A DNA stretch of 64,000 nucleotides from Planctomycetota bacterium. GTDB lineage: Bacteria; Planctomycetota; UBA1135; UBA2386. The number at the start of each line of letters is the position of its first letter. Within the stretch, counting starts at the first letter, position 1. The translations under genes were made by a program, and so were the position numbers. Positions 26,546 through 33,939 of the stretch are shown piece after piece. The notes under the pieces were generated by a model, which was not told the DNA's origin, ran no database searches, and saw nothing but the letters and a program-made list of their open reading frames with translations. Location of the stretch: NCBI GenBank assembly GCA_016716265.1, contig JADJWQ010000006.1:1639501-1703500 (forward strand), given 5' to 3'.

Positions 26546-27375
26546 GGATGCGCGCGCGACGGCTCCGAGACCGCCGCAGGCAGCCAGTCCGGCCGCCCGG
26601 CGAGGGCCTCCTCGGCGCGCGCCCGGATCGCTGCGAGACCCCGGTGCGTCACGAGGTAGAGCGGGTTCATCACCTTGGTCCCGACCGCCACCCCGTGCAC
26701 GCCGAGCGCCGCGTAGTCGTCGACGTCCGCCACCGCACGGATGCCCCCGCCGGCGACGATGCGCAGCTCGTCACGCCGGGCCCCCGCCAGCTCGAACAGC
26801 CGCTGGATGCACGCCATCGCGACCGGCTTCAGGGGCTGGCCACTCAGCCCGCCGGCGGGCACCGGCAACGTGTTGCACGCATGGAAGCCGCGCACGCCCG
26901 CCGCGAGCGCCTGCTCGAACATCGTTTCGAAGCGCACCGGCGGCAGCTTCGCGACGACCGGCAACCCGGTCGCGACCGCGCGCTCGAACAGATCGAGCGG
27001 CCACGCGATGTGACCGATGTTGGGGCAGCTCATGTTCAGCTCGACGCCGAGCGGACGCAGCTCGGCGAGGCGCTCGAGCAGCAGGTACCAGTCGTCGGCC
27101 GTGAAGCCGTGCACGCTGACCAGCTTGTCGCGCACGTCGAGCCGCCCACCGCGCGCACGCTCGGCGAGGTGCTCGATGCCGGGATTGCGCAGCCCGATCT
27201 TGTTCACCCACGCGCCGATCCGCGGGTAGTAGCGCACCGTCTTGAGGATGCGCCAGGCGCGTCCCGGGCGCCGCTCGGCCGTGAAGGTACCGAGGGTGGC
27301 GACGGCGCCCGCCGGCTTCACGTAGTTCCCGAACGGTGCGGAGACGATCAGTCGAGGGCGGATCGCGAGGCTCAT
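26542..27375 (-). CDS. Dihydroorotate dehydrogenase-like FMN oxidoreductase
   Basis: A 277-residue TIM-barrel protein related to dihydroorotate dehydrogenases. Family features seen are NKIGLRNPG, LGVELNMSCPNIGH, LPVVAKLPPVRF and the phosphate-binding ending RIVAGGGIRAVADVDDYAAL followed by GVHGVAVGTKVM. It is a little shorter than the usual 300-340 residues and lacks the N-terminal membrane helices of class 2 enzymes. No pyrimidine genes are nearby, so it may be a paralogue with another substrate. The start at 27375 is the first ATG before the SLAIRPRLIVSAPFGNY strand. It is divergent from the nitroreductase at 27433 with 57 bp between, likely a shared promoter region. Confidence 0.8.
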   Translation of the reverse strand: MSLAIRPRLIVSAPFGNYVKPAGAVATLGTFTAERRPGRAWRILKTVRYYPRIGAWVNKIGLRNPGIEHLAERARGGRLDVRDKLVSVHGFTADDWYLLLERLAELRPLGVELNMSCPNIGHIAWPLDLFERAVATGLPVVAKLPPVRFETMFEQALAAGVRGFHACNTLPVPAGGLSGQPLKPVAMACIQRLFELAGARRDELRIVAGGGIRAVADVDDYAALGVHGVAVGTKVMNPLYLVTHRGLAAIRARAEEALAGRPDWLPAAVSEPSRAHP

Positions 27376-27432
27376 CGGTCGCGGTGCCACGCTACTCGAC
27401 TCCGCGGTCTCTTTCTCGCTACCTTGCCGCGC

Positions 27433-27990
27433 ATGCACGTCCGCGATGCCCTGCTCGGCCGCCGCACGGTCCACGCCTACCGCCCGGACCCGGTCCCCGC
27501 CGGTGCGATCGAGCGCGCCCTGGAGGCCGCGATCCACGCCCCGAACCACAGGCTCACCTGGCCGTGGCGCTTCGTCCGCGTCGGCCGGCAGACGCGCGAG
27601 CGGCTCGCCGACCTGGTCGTGCGACTCGCCGCGAAGCCCGGCGAGGACGCGCCGCCCGAGGCGGTCGCGCGCGCGCGCGCGAAGGTGCTGAACCCCCACG
27701 AGCTGATCGTGGTCACCGTGCGTCGCAGCGGCGACCCGTTGCTCGCGCGCGAGGACTACGCCAGCGCGGCGTGCGCGATCCAGAACCTCTGCCTGTCGCT
27801 GTGGGCGGACGGCATCGCGAGCAAGTGGGGCACCGGCGGGCCGAGCCGCCATCCCGACGCCTACGCGATGTTCGGCATCGACCCAGCAGTCGACGAGATC
27901 GTCGGCTTCGTGTGGGTCGGCATCGGCGACAAGATCCCGCCGCGGCCGGAGCGGCCGCCGCTCGCCGAGCTCGTGCGCCAGCTACCGTGA
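27433..27990 (+). CDS. Nitroreductase-family flavoprotein
   Basis: A 185-residue member of the FMN-dependent nitroreductase family. It begins MHVRDALLGRRTVHAYRPDP, the typical phosphate-contacting RRSVR-like start, continues with AAIHAPNHRLTWPWRFV and has ASAACAIQNLCLSLWADGIA plus the C-terminal GFVWVGIGDKIPP segment. Such enzymes reduce nitroaromatics, quinones or similar compounds with NAD(P)H. The shorter-than-usual length fits the YdjA-like subgroup. It lies back to back with the dihydroorotate dehydrogenase-like gene; both are flavoproteins, which hints at a common redox pathway, but this is inference. Confidence 0.88.
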   Translation: MHVRDALLGRRTVHAYRPDPVPAGAIERALEAAIHAPNHRLTWPWRFVRVGRQTRERLADLVVRLAAKPGEDAPPEAVARARAKVLNPHELIVVTVRRSGDPLLAREDYASAACAIQNLCLSLWADGIASKWGTGGPSRHPDAYAMFGIDPAVDEIVGFVWVGIGDKIPPRPERPPLAELVRQLP

Positions 27991-28015
27991 CGGCGGCTCG
28001 GCTGGCCGGCCCGCC

Positions 28016-29326
28016 TCAGCGGCGCGCAGTCGCGGCCAGGACCAGGCCGAGCCAGGTGCTGAACCCGCACGCCTGCAGCACCGCGAAGAAGCGCCCGGCC
28101 GCGGCGTCGACCGCTGCAGGCTTCGCATCGGCGCTGGCGAGGCCCTGCGCGACCTGCGTCTGCCAGCTCGCGATCTCGATCCACCACGACGCGAACGTCG
28201 CCAGCACGCCGAGCAGGAGCGCCGCCGCGACGATTGCCGCCGCCGCGCGCCGCCAGCCGCCCGGCATCATCGCGACGATCGCGACCGGCAGGGCGAGCAA
28301 TCCGAACGCGAGAGCGCCGAGCTTGCCGAACGGCGTGCCGAAGCCTGCCCAGGCGCCCACACCGACGAGCGCGGCACCGACGGTGAGACCGAACCAGACG
28401 GCCGGCCAGCGCTCCTCGAAGCGCAATGCGCGCCGGCCGAGCGGATGCGCGAGCAGCAGGAAGTTGAACAGGGGACGTGCGCCCCAGCTGAGCACGACCA
28501 GCGTCAGCCACAGGGCGATCGTCACGTTCTGGACGACCGGCAGCCCCTCGCTCGCCGACAGTGCGACGCGATAGGCGACGAATGCGCCGACGAGGATCAG
28601 CGCCTGGCGACCGGCGGTGAAACGGTCCATCCACAGCCCGGCGCGGAGGACGGCTCGGTAGACGCGGTTGCGCGCCTTCAACGCCTCGACCAGACCAGCG
28701 CGCGCGGCCTCCAGATCCGCATCGCGGCGCAGCGCTTCCTGGAAATGGACGATCGCGCCCCGCGCGTCGCCGTGATGCAGCAGCGTCCAGCCCTGGGCGG
28801 CGTGCGTCTGCGCGTCCTCGGGGTCCGCGCGCAATGCCGCCTCCATCGTCGAGCGCGCCTCGCCGCCGCGGCCGAGCTTGACCAGCGCGAGCGCCCGCAC
28901 GTTGAGCGCCTGCACGTGCTCCGGATCGAGACGCAGAGCCTCTTCGGCGGCGTGCAGCGCCTCCTGCCACCGCTTCTGCTGCAGCAGGATCGCCGCGGCG
29001 AGACCGTGGTGATCCTCCTGGAACGGGTCGAGCCGTACGGCGCGCTGCGCGGCGACCAGCGCGGCCGGCAGGCGGCCGAGCTTCGCGAGCGCGAGGCCCT
29101 GCGCCCACCACACGACCGCATCGTCCGGCGCGAGTCCCGCGGCGCGCTCGACCTCGCGGACCGCCTCGTCGCGGCGCCCGAGCTCGGCGAGCTGCACGCC
29201 GAGCCACGCGTGCGCGAATGCGTGGTCGGGCTCGGCGGCGAGCACCGCGCGCAGCTCGTCGGCCGCCAGGTCGTGGCGGTTCTGACCGGCCAGCAGGATC
29301 GCCTTCCGCAGCCGCGGGTCGTTCAC
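28016..29326 (-). CDS. TPR-repeat membrane protein
   Basis: A 436-residue protein. The first 200 residues hold about five tetratricopeptide repeats (for example AHAWLGVQLAELGRRDEAVR and QALNVRALALVKLGRGGEAR). The second half has about five transmembrane helices (LILVGAFVAYRVAL, IALWLTLVVLSW, FGLTVGAALVGVGAWAGF, LALPVAIVAMMPGG, AAAAIVAAALLLGVLATFAS). The GTG start at 29326 overlaps the stop of the AAA+ gene by 4 bp (GTGA), so the two are coupled. A TPR domain displayed at the membrane suggests a scaffold for protein partners, perhaps for the AAA+ protein. No specific function is recognised. Confidence 0.82.
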   Translation of the reverse strand: MNDPRLRKAILLAGQNRHDLAADELRAVLAAEPDHAFAHAWLGVQLAELGRRDEAVREVERAAGLAPDDAVVWWAQGLALAKLGRLPAALVAAQRAVRLDPFQEDHHGLAAAILLQQKRWQEALHAAEEALRLDPEHVQALNVRALALVKLGRGGEARSTMEAALRADPEDAQTHAAQGWTLLHHGDARGAIVHFQEALRRDADLEAARAGLVEALKARNRVYRAVLRAGLWMDRFTAGRQALILVGAFVAYRVALSASEGLPVVQNVTIALWLTLVVLSWGARPLFNFLLLAHPLGRRALRFEERWPAVWFGLTVGAALVGVGAWAGFGTPFGKLGALAFGLLALPVAIVAMMPGGWRRAAAAIVAAALLLGVLATFASWWIEIASWQTQVAQGLASADAKPAAVDAAAGRFFAVLQACGFSTWLGLVLAATARR

Positions 29327-30678
29327 AGCCGCAGGTACTCCTTCAGATCGTCGTACAGTCCGCCCTCGTTCGCATAGAGGACGTAGTTGCGCGCGCTCTG
29401 GAACCACTCGCGCGTGGTCGGCCGCAGCCGCTTCGCCGCGCTCAGCAGCGCCTTGGTCGTGATCGGCTCGGGGCGGCCGCGGCGGATCGCCTCGGCGATC
29501 GCGTCGTCGACCGCGCTGTCGACGACCGCCTTCAGATCGGCACCCGAGAAGCCCTCGGTGCGCTTCGCGACCGCCTCCCGATCGACGTCCCGCTGCGGCT
29601 TGTCTTCGAGGAGCACGCCCAGGATCGCGGCGCGCGCCGGAGCGTCCGGCGGCGGCACGAACAACACGCGGTCGAAGCGCCCGGGCCGGCGGAACGCGGA
29701 GTCCATGTGCCAGGGTGCATTGGTCGCCGCGAGCACCAGCAAGCCGTCGTTGTCGCCGGACAGGCCATCGAGCTCGGCCAGGAATTGATTGATCGTCTGG
29801 CGGCCCGCGTGGTGCTTCAGGTCGCTGCGGCTCGCGCCGAGCGCGTCGACCTCGTCGAAGAACAGCACGCACGGCGTCGAGTCGCGCGCCACCTCGAAGA
29901 TGCGGTGGAGGTTGCGCTCGCTCTGCCCGATCCACATGTCGAGGACGTCGTGGATCCCGATCGACAGGAAGGTCGCCGACACCTCGCCGGCGGTGGCGCG
30001 CGCGAGGTGCGTCTTCCCGCAGCCGGGTGGGCCGTAGAGGAGGATGCCGCCGCCGGCCGCCTTGCCGTAGGCGCGGTAGAGCTCGGGGTGCTGCAGCGGG
30101 TGGACGATGCGCCGGCGGATCTCGTCCTTGAGGTCCTCCATGCCGCCCACCGCGGAGAAGTCGATCCCCGGGTCGATCGGGAGCAGCTCGGGGCCGCCGG
30201 CCTGCTCGTCGACGGCACGCCGCAGCCGGCCGTCGACCAGCTCGCGCGGGTCGTCGTCGTCGACCGCGCCGTCGTCGCCGATGCCGAGCCCCATCGCGAG
30301 CTCCGGATCGGCGGCGGTCGGATCGTCGTCGAGCGCCGCGCGGTAGTCGCGCACCGCGCCCTCGACGTCGCCGAGGCGCAGCCGCGTCCGCGCGCGCTCG
30401 AGCCGCGCGCGCACGATGTCGAGGTCCTTGTCGATCAGGTCGTCGAGCACGACGAGCGCCGCCGACAGCTTGCCCTGGCCGCGGTAGCACGACGCGAGCA
30501 GCAGCCGCAGCTCGACGTCGTCGGGAGCGACGCGCAACGCGGTGCGAAGCTCCACCTCGGCCTCGTCCAGGCGGCGCAGCCCGACGAGCAGCTCCGCGAC
30601 GTGACGCCGGAGCGGGACGTTGTCGGGCGTCACGTCGAGTGCGGCGCGCAGCGCATGGAGCGTGTCTTCAGGGTTCAT
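29323..30678 (-). CDS. TPR-containing classical AAA+ ATPase (Cdc48/Vps4-like)
   Basis: A 451-residue ATPase. Residues 1-125 form TPR-like helices. A linker rich in Asp follows (GIGDDGAVDDDDPREL). Residues about 165-440 are a classical AAA domain beginning IDFSAVGGMEDLKDEIRRRI, with Walker A GPPGCGKT at 216-223, Walker B LFFDEVDA with Asp275-Glu276, sensor 1 in LVLAATNAPWH and the arginine-finger region FRRPGRFDRVLF. This is the Cdc48/katanin/Vps4 branch, which unfolds or remodels proteins or assemblies. It is coupled to the downstream TPR membrane protein by a 4-bp overlap. The client is unknown; the TPR parts of both proteins may form the substrate-recruitment surface. Confidence 0.88.
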   Translation of the reverse strand: MNPEDTLHALRAALDVTPDNVPLRRHVAELLVGLRRLDEAEVELRTALRVAPDDVELRLLLASCYRGQGKLSAALVVLDDLIDKDLDIVRARLERARTRLRLGDVEGAVRDYRAALDDDPTAADPELAMGLGIGDDGAVDDDDPRELVDGRLRRAVDEQAGGPELLPIDPGIDFSAVGGMEDLKDEIRRRIVHPLQHPELYRAYGKAAGGGILLYGPPGCGKTHLARATAGEVSATFLSIGIHDVLDMWIGQSERNLHRIFEVARDSTPCVLFFDEVDALGASRSDLKHHAGRQTINQFLAELDGLSGDNDGLLVLAATNAPWHMDSAFRRPGRFDRVLFVPPPDAPARAAILGVLLEDKPQRDVDREAVAKRTEGFSGADLKAVVDSAVDDAIAEAIRRGRPEPITTKALLSAAKRLRPTTREWFQSARNYVLYANEGGLYDDLKEYLRL

Positions 30679-30741
30679 CGGGGACTGGCCGGAGTGTAGG
30701 CCGGTGCCGGCTTCCGCCCCATGCCGATCCGTGCGGGACGG

Positions 30742-31953
30742 TCACCCGACGGCGAGCAGGCGCGACGCGGCGATCGCCAGGAACGACAGCGCCGTCACCG
30801 GAATGCCGACGCGGACGTAGGCGAGGAAGCGGACCCGGACACCCAGGCGCGCGGCCTGTTCGACGACGATCAGGTTCGCGATGCTCCCCACCGGCAGCAG
30901 ATTCCCCGCGAACGTGCTGGCGAGCGCGAGCTCGTGACCGGTCGTCGCGGTGGCGCCGGGCAGCAGCGGCAGCAACAGCATGACGGCCGGAACGTTGCTG
31001 ACCAGCGCGCTCAGCACGAGCGTCGCCGGCAGCAGCACGGCCGGCGCCGGCAGGTCGAGGCCGGCCTCGCCCGCAGCGTTGCCGAGGGTCGCCAGGGCAC
31101 CCGAGCGCTCGAACGCCGCGACGACGACGAACAGGCCGACGAACATCATCAGCAGCGGCCAGTCGACCAGCTCCAGACGGTCGCGGCTCTGGAAGCGCCG
31201 CGACGCGAGCACCAGACCACCGGCCGCGAGCGCGACGAGCGCTGCCGGCGCCGGCGTCAGGAAGCCGATGAGTGTGGCGGCGACGAGCACGATCGCCTTG
31301 CGCAGCTGCGCGGGGTCGGGTGTGCGCGCACCCACGGCGGTCGCGCCCGGAGCGGTTGCGCTGCTCCGTTCCCGCGGCACGTCCCGCCACAGCACGGCGA
31401 CCAGCGCGGCGAGCGACAGCACCACCGGGATCGCACACGCAGCGACGAACGGGCCGAAGCGCAGCCCGAGCCGCTGGGCGATCAGGATGTTCTGGGGATT
31501 GCCGATCGGGGTCAGCGCGCTGCCGAGGTTGCTCGCGCACGCGATCGCCAGCAGGAACGGGATCGGCGGCAGTCCCGCGCGGAGCACGGCCCGCCCGATC
31601 AGGGGCGTCAATGCGAGGCAGGTCACGTCGTTGGTCAGCACGGCCGACAACGCGGCGACACCGACGACGGTCCCGACCAGCAGCGCGCGCGGGCGACCGA
31701 GCCGGACGATCCACTCGGCGACGAGATCGTAGAGACCGCTCGTCTCGCACTGGACGCTGACCAGCATCATGCCGAACAGCACCGCCAGCGTCGGCAGGTC
31801 GAGCGCCGCGCGCGCGTCCTCGAGATCGATGCGACCCGTCGCCAGCATCAGCACCGCGCCGAGGATCGCGATGCCGCTGCGGTCGAGCCGCAATCCCGGC
31901 CAGCGACCGAGCGCCAGCCCCACGTAGGTCGCGACGAACCAGACGATCGTCAT
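30742..31953 (-). CDS. SLC13/ArsB-type anion transporter
   Basis: A 403-residue membrane protein of the ion-transporter superfamily (DASS/ArsB/CitM). The paired re-entrant hairpin motifs are visible: SAVLTNDVTCLALTPLIG and the NLGSALTPIGNPQNILIAQ segment in the first half, and SALVSNVPAVMLLLPLLPG with STFAGNLLPVGSIANLIVVE in the second. The family moves dicarboxylates, sulfate or oxyanions with cation coupling. The substrate cannot be read from the sequence; arsenite is possible but the gene is 15 kb from the arsenic operons. Its ATG lies only 11 bp from the end of a very long palindrome (31965-32039), which in the mRNA would sit in the 5' leader just before the ribosome-binding region. Confidence 0.85.
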   Translation of the reverse strand: MTIVWFVATYVGLALGRWPGLRLDRSGIAILGAVLMLATGRIDLEDARAALDLPTLAVLFGMMLVSVQCETSGLYDLVAEWIVRLGRPRALLVGTVVGVAALSAVLTNDVTCLALTPLIGRAVLRAGLPPIPFLLAIACASNLGSALTPIGNPQNILIAQRLGLRFGPFVAACAIPVVLSLAALVAVLWRDVPRERSSATAPGATAVGARTPDPAQLRKAIVLVAATLIGFLTPAPAALVALAAGGLVLASRRFQSRDRLELVDWPLLMMFVGLFVVVAAFERSGALATLGNAAGEAGLDLPAPAVLLPATLVLSALVSNVPAVMLLLPLLPGATATTGHELALASTFAGNLLPVGSIANLIVVEQAARLGVRVRFLAYVRVGIPVTALSFLAIAASRLLAVG

Positions 31954-31964
31954 GCGATGCTGCT

Positions 31965-32039
31965 GACTTCCGATCGGTACCGCGTACGAATCGGAAGCTA
32001 AGCTAACTTCCGATTCGTACGCGGTACCGATCGGAAGTC
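31965..32039. repeat. Perfect 33-bp inverted repeat with 9-nt loop
   Basis: The arms 31965-31997 and 32007-32039 are exact reverse complements around the loop CTAAGCTAA. Each arm is itself bounded by CTTCCGAT and ATCGGAAG, so this octamer occurs four times in alternating orientation, and short palindromes (CGATCG, GGTACC, CGTACG) lie inside. The base composition is clearly less GC-rich than its surroundings. It fills the gap between the stop of the gene at 32054 and the start at 31953, both transcribed leftward. It could act as a terminator, a translation-blocking leader hairpin or a REP/mobile-type palindrome. The stem is much longer than a usual intrinsic terminator and no T-run follows. 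Confidence 0.9.
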
Positions 32040-32053
32040 GCGCCGATCGAGAG

Positions 32054-33931
32054 TCAGTCGCGGGCGAGGTAGGGGGTCAGGCGGGAGGCGACGGTGAGGG
32101 CGGGCAGGGCGACGGCGGTGAGGGTCGCGGACCAGTCGACCGCGAAGGCGCGGTCGGCGGCGGGGTCGGTGGCGAGGGCGTAGACCCAGTCGGTGGCGAC
32201 CGGGGCGGTGCGCAGGTGCTTGCCGCTCGCCTCCCAGACCGCGAGCTGGCCCTGGGCATCGCCGGTGACGAAGCGCTCCGCGCCGCAGAACGCGACCGCC
32301 AGCACGTCGGCGCCGTGCCGCTGCTCGTTGAAGGCACGCTCGCCGTCGCGCATGCGGAAGCCCATCACCCGGCGGTCGGCGCCGGTCGTCACCAGCAGTG
32401 CACCATCGGGCCGGAACGCCAGCGCCCACACGGCGCCCTCGTGGCCGCGCAGCGCGTGCGCCTCGCGACCGGTGGCCGCCTCCGTCACGCGCACGAGCCC
32501 GGCGCGGTCGGCGGACGCCAGCAGCGCGCCGTCCGCGCTGTAGTCGACCGCGGTGACCCATTCCTCGTGCTCGACCGCGAACAGCCGCGCGCCATCGCCG
32601 GCGTCGAACACCTCGACGCGCCTGCGCGTGCCGCCGACCGCCACGCGGCTCCCGTCGGGCGCGATGCCGGCCGCCAGCACCTCGTCCTTCTGCTCGCCGT
32701 AACGGCCGAGCTCGCGGCCGGAGCGCACGTCGTAGACCACGGCACCGCCGACCTGCCCCGGCCGCCCGCCCGCCGCCAGCAGCCGCGCGCCATCGGCGGT
32801 GAACCGCAGCGTGCGGACCTGTCCGAACGGGAACGGCAGGATCGCCAGCTCCGCGTACGGCTCGTCGCGACCGCACAGCAGCACCTGTCCCTGGCCCGGG
32901 ATCGCCAGCAGCGGGGCGGACGGGCTCGCCGCGATGGCGCGCAGCACCGGTGCGTGCTCCGGCACGACCTTGTCGAGCGGCGGCACGGACTCGGGCATCA
33001 CGGCCGCCGCGACCCCGGCCGTCGCCTGCGCGGCAGCGCTCCGCGCCGCCGCCTCGCGCGCCGCGCGCTCCTCGGCGAGCCGCTTCGCGTGCGCCGCGTT
33101 CTCCGGCATGCCCTGCGCGATCCACAGCCGGATCATCTCGATCTTCTCCGCCGCGATGCGCGGCTCGTCCGGCGGCATCGTCGGCCGCTCCTGGTGCGAG
33201 ACGAGCCGGTACAGGCGACTCGCGTCCGGGTCGCCGGCGCGGAACGTGCGCCCCGAGCCACCGCCCTGCATCGCGGCGGCGAACGACGTCAGGTCGAGCC
33301 CACCCTCGCGATCCACGGCGTCGTGACAGACCGTGCAGTTGTCCTCGAAGATCGGGAAGACGTGGTCGTCGAACGTCAGCAGCCGCTCGGCGTCGGCCTT
33401 GCCGTCGGTCGTCGCGGCAGCCGTCGGAGCCGTCATCGGAGCGGCGGTGTCGGGGACGGCCGGCGCGGGAGTGGACGCGGCAGGCGCGTTCGACGGTGCG
33501 GTCGGCGGGCCGGGCGGGGCGGCCGGCGCGGCGGGCGCTGCCGGCATGGCGGGAGCCGGCGGCGCGGTCGAGCCCGGCGCGGCCGCTGGCGTCGGATCGC
33601 GGAACTTCAGCTTCTCCAGCAGCGCGCGCAGCTGCGTGACCTTCTCGAGCTCCGCTGCGAGCGCCGCGGCCTCCGCGTCGCGCTTCGCGGCCTCGTCGGT
33701 CAGCCGCTTCGCCTCGGCGCGCAGCTCCGCCGCGCGCCGCTGCGCGTCCTCGATCGCCTTGCGCATCGCCTGCAGGCGCTGCTCCCAGGCCTCCGGGGAC
33801 ACCTCGCCGAGCTGCTTGAGCAGCGCATCGAGCTGCTGCTGCGGCGCCGGCGGGTCACCTTGCGCGACCGCGCTGCCAGCGAGCAACAGCGCGGCGAGCA
33901 GCGCGGTCATCGAGCGGATCGGATGCGGCAT
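32054..33931 (-). CDS. Planctomycete c-type cytochrome domain plus WD40 propeller protein
   Basis: A 625-residue exported protein with signal peptide MPHPIRSMTALLAALLLAGS. Residues about 28-105 form a coiled coil rich in Ala, Glu, Lys and Arg. A long Pro/Ala linker follows. Residues about 185-285 carry a single haem-binding motif, NCTVCHD, with a later TMPPDEP methionine as a possible ligand, as in planctomycete cytochrome domains (PSCyt1). The last 300 residues form a WD40-type propeller (for example VTAVDYSADGALLASADRAG and VWALAFRPDGALLVTTGADR). It is the last gene of the operon running from 40090, 8 bp after the DUF1549/DUF1553 gene. The role of these operons is not established; electron transfer linked to surface polymer handling is a guess. 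Confidence 0.85.
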   Translation of the reverse strand: MPHPIRSMTALLAALLLAGSAVAQGDPPAPQQQLDALLKQLGEVSPEAWEQRLQAMRKAIEDAQRRAAELRAEAKRLTDEAAKRDAEAAALAAELEKVTQLRALLEKLKFRDPTPAAAPGSTAPPAPAMPAAPAAPAAPPGPPTAPSNAPAASTPAPAVPDTAAPMTAPTAAATTDGKADAERLLTFDDHVFPIFEDNCTVCHDAVDREGGLDLTSFAAAMQGGGSGRTFRAGDPDASRLYRLVSHQERPTMPPDEPRIAAEKIEMIRLWIAQGMPENAAHAKRLAEERAAREAAARSAAAQATAGVAAAVMPESVPPLDKVVPEHAPVLRAIAASPSAPLLAIPGQGQVLLCGRDEPYAELAILPFPFGQVRTLRFTADGARLLAAGGRPGQVGGAVVYDVRSGRELGRYGEQKDEVLAAGIAPDGSRVAVGGTRRRVEVFDAGDGARLFAVEHEEWVTAVDYSADGALLASADRAGLVRVTEAATGREAHALRGHEGAVWALAFRPDGALLVTTGADRRVMGFRMRDGERAFNEQRHGADVLAVAFCGAERFVTGDAQGQLAVWEASGKHLRTAPVATDWVYALATDPAADRAFAVDWSATLTAVALPALTVASRLTPYLARD

Positions 33932-33939
33932 CGTCGGCC

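Noticed and set aside
26542..27375. Calling the gene pyrD
   Set aside because: The fold matches, but it is shorter than usual, lacks class-specific features and has no pyrimidine genes nearby; a paralogue is equally likely.
30742..31953. Assigning the transporter as arsB
   Set aside because: It belongs to the same superfamily, but SLC13-type substrates are varied and no arsenic gene is adjacent.
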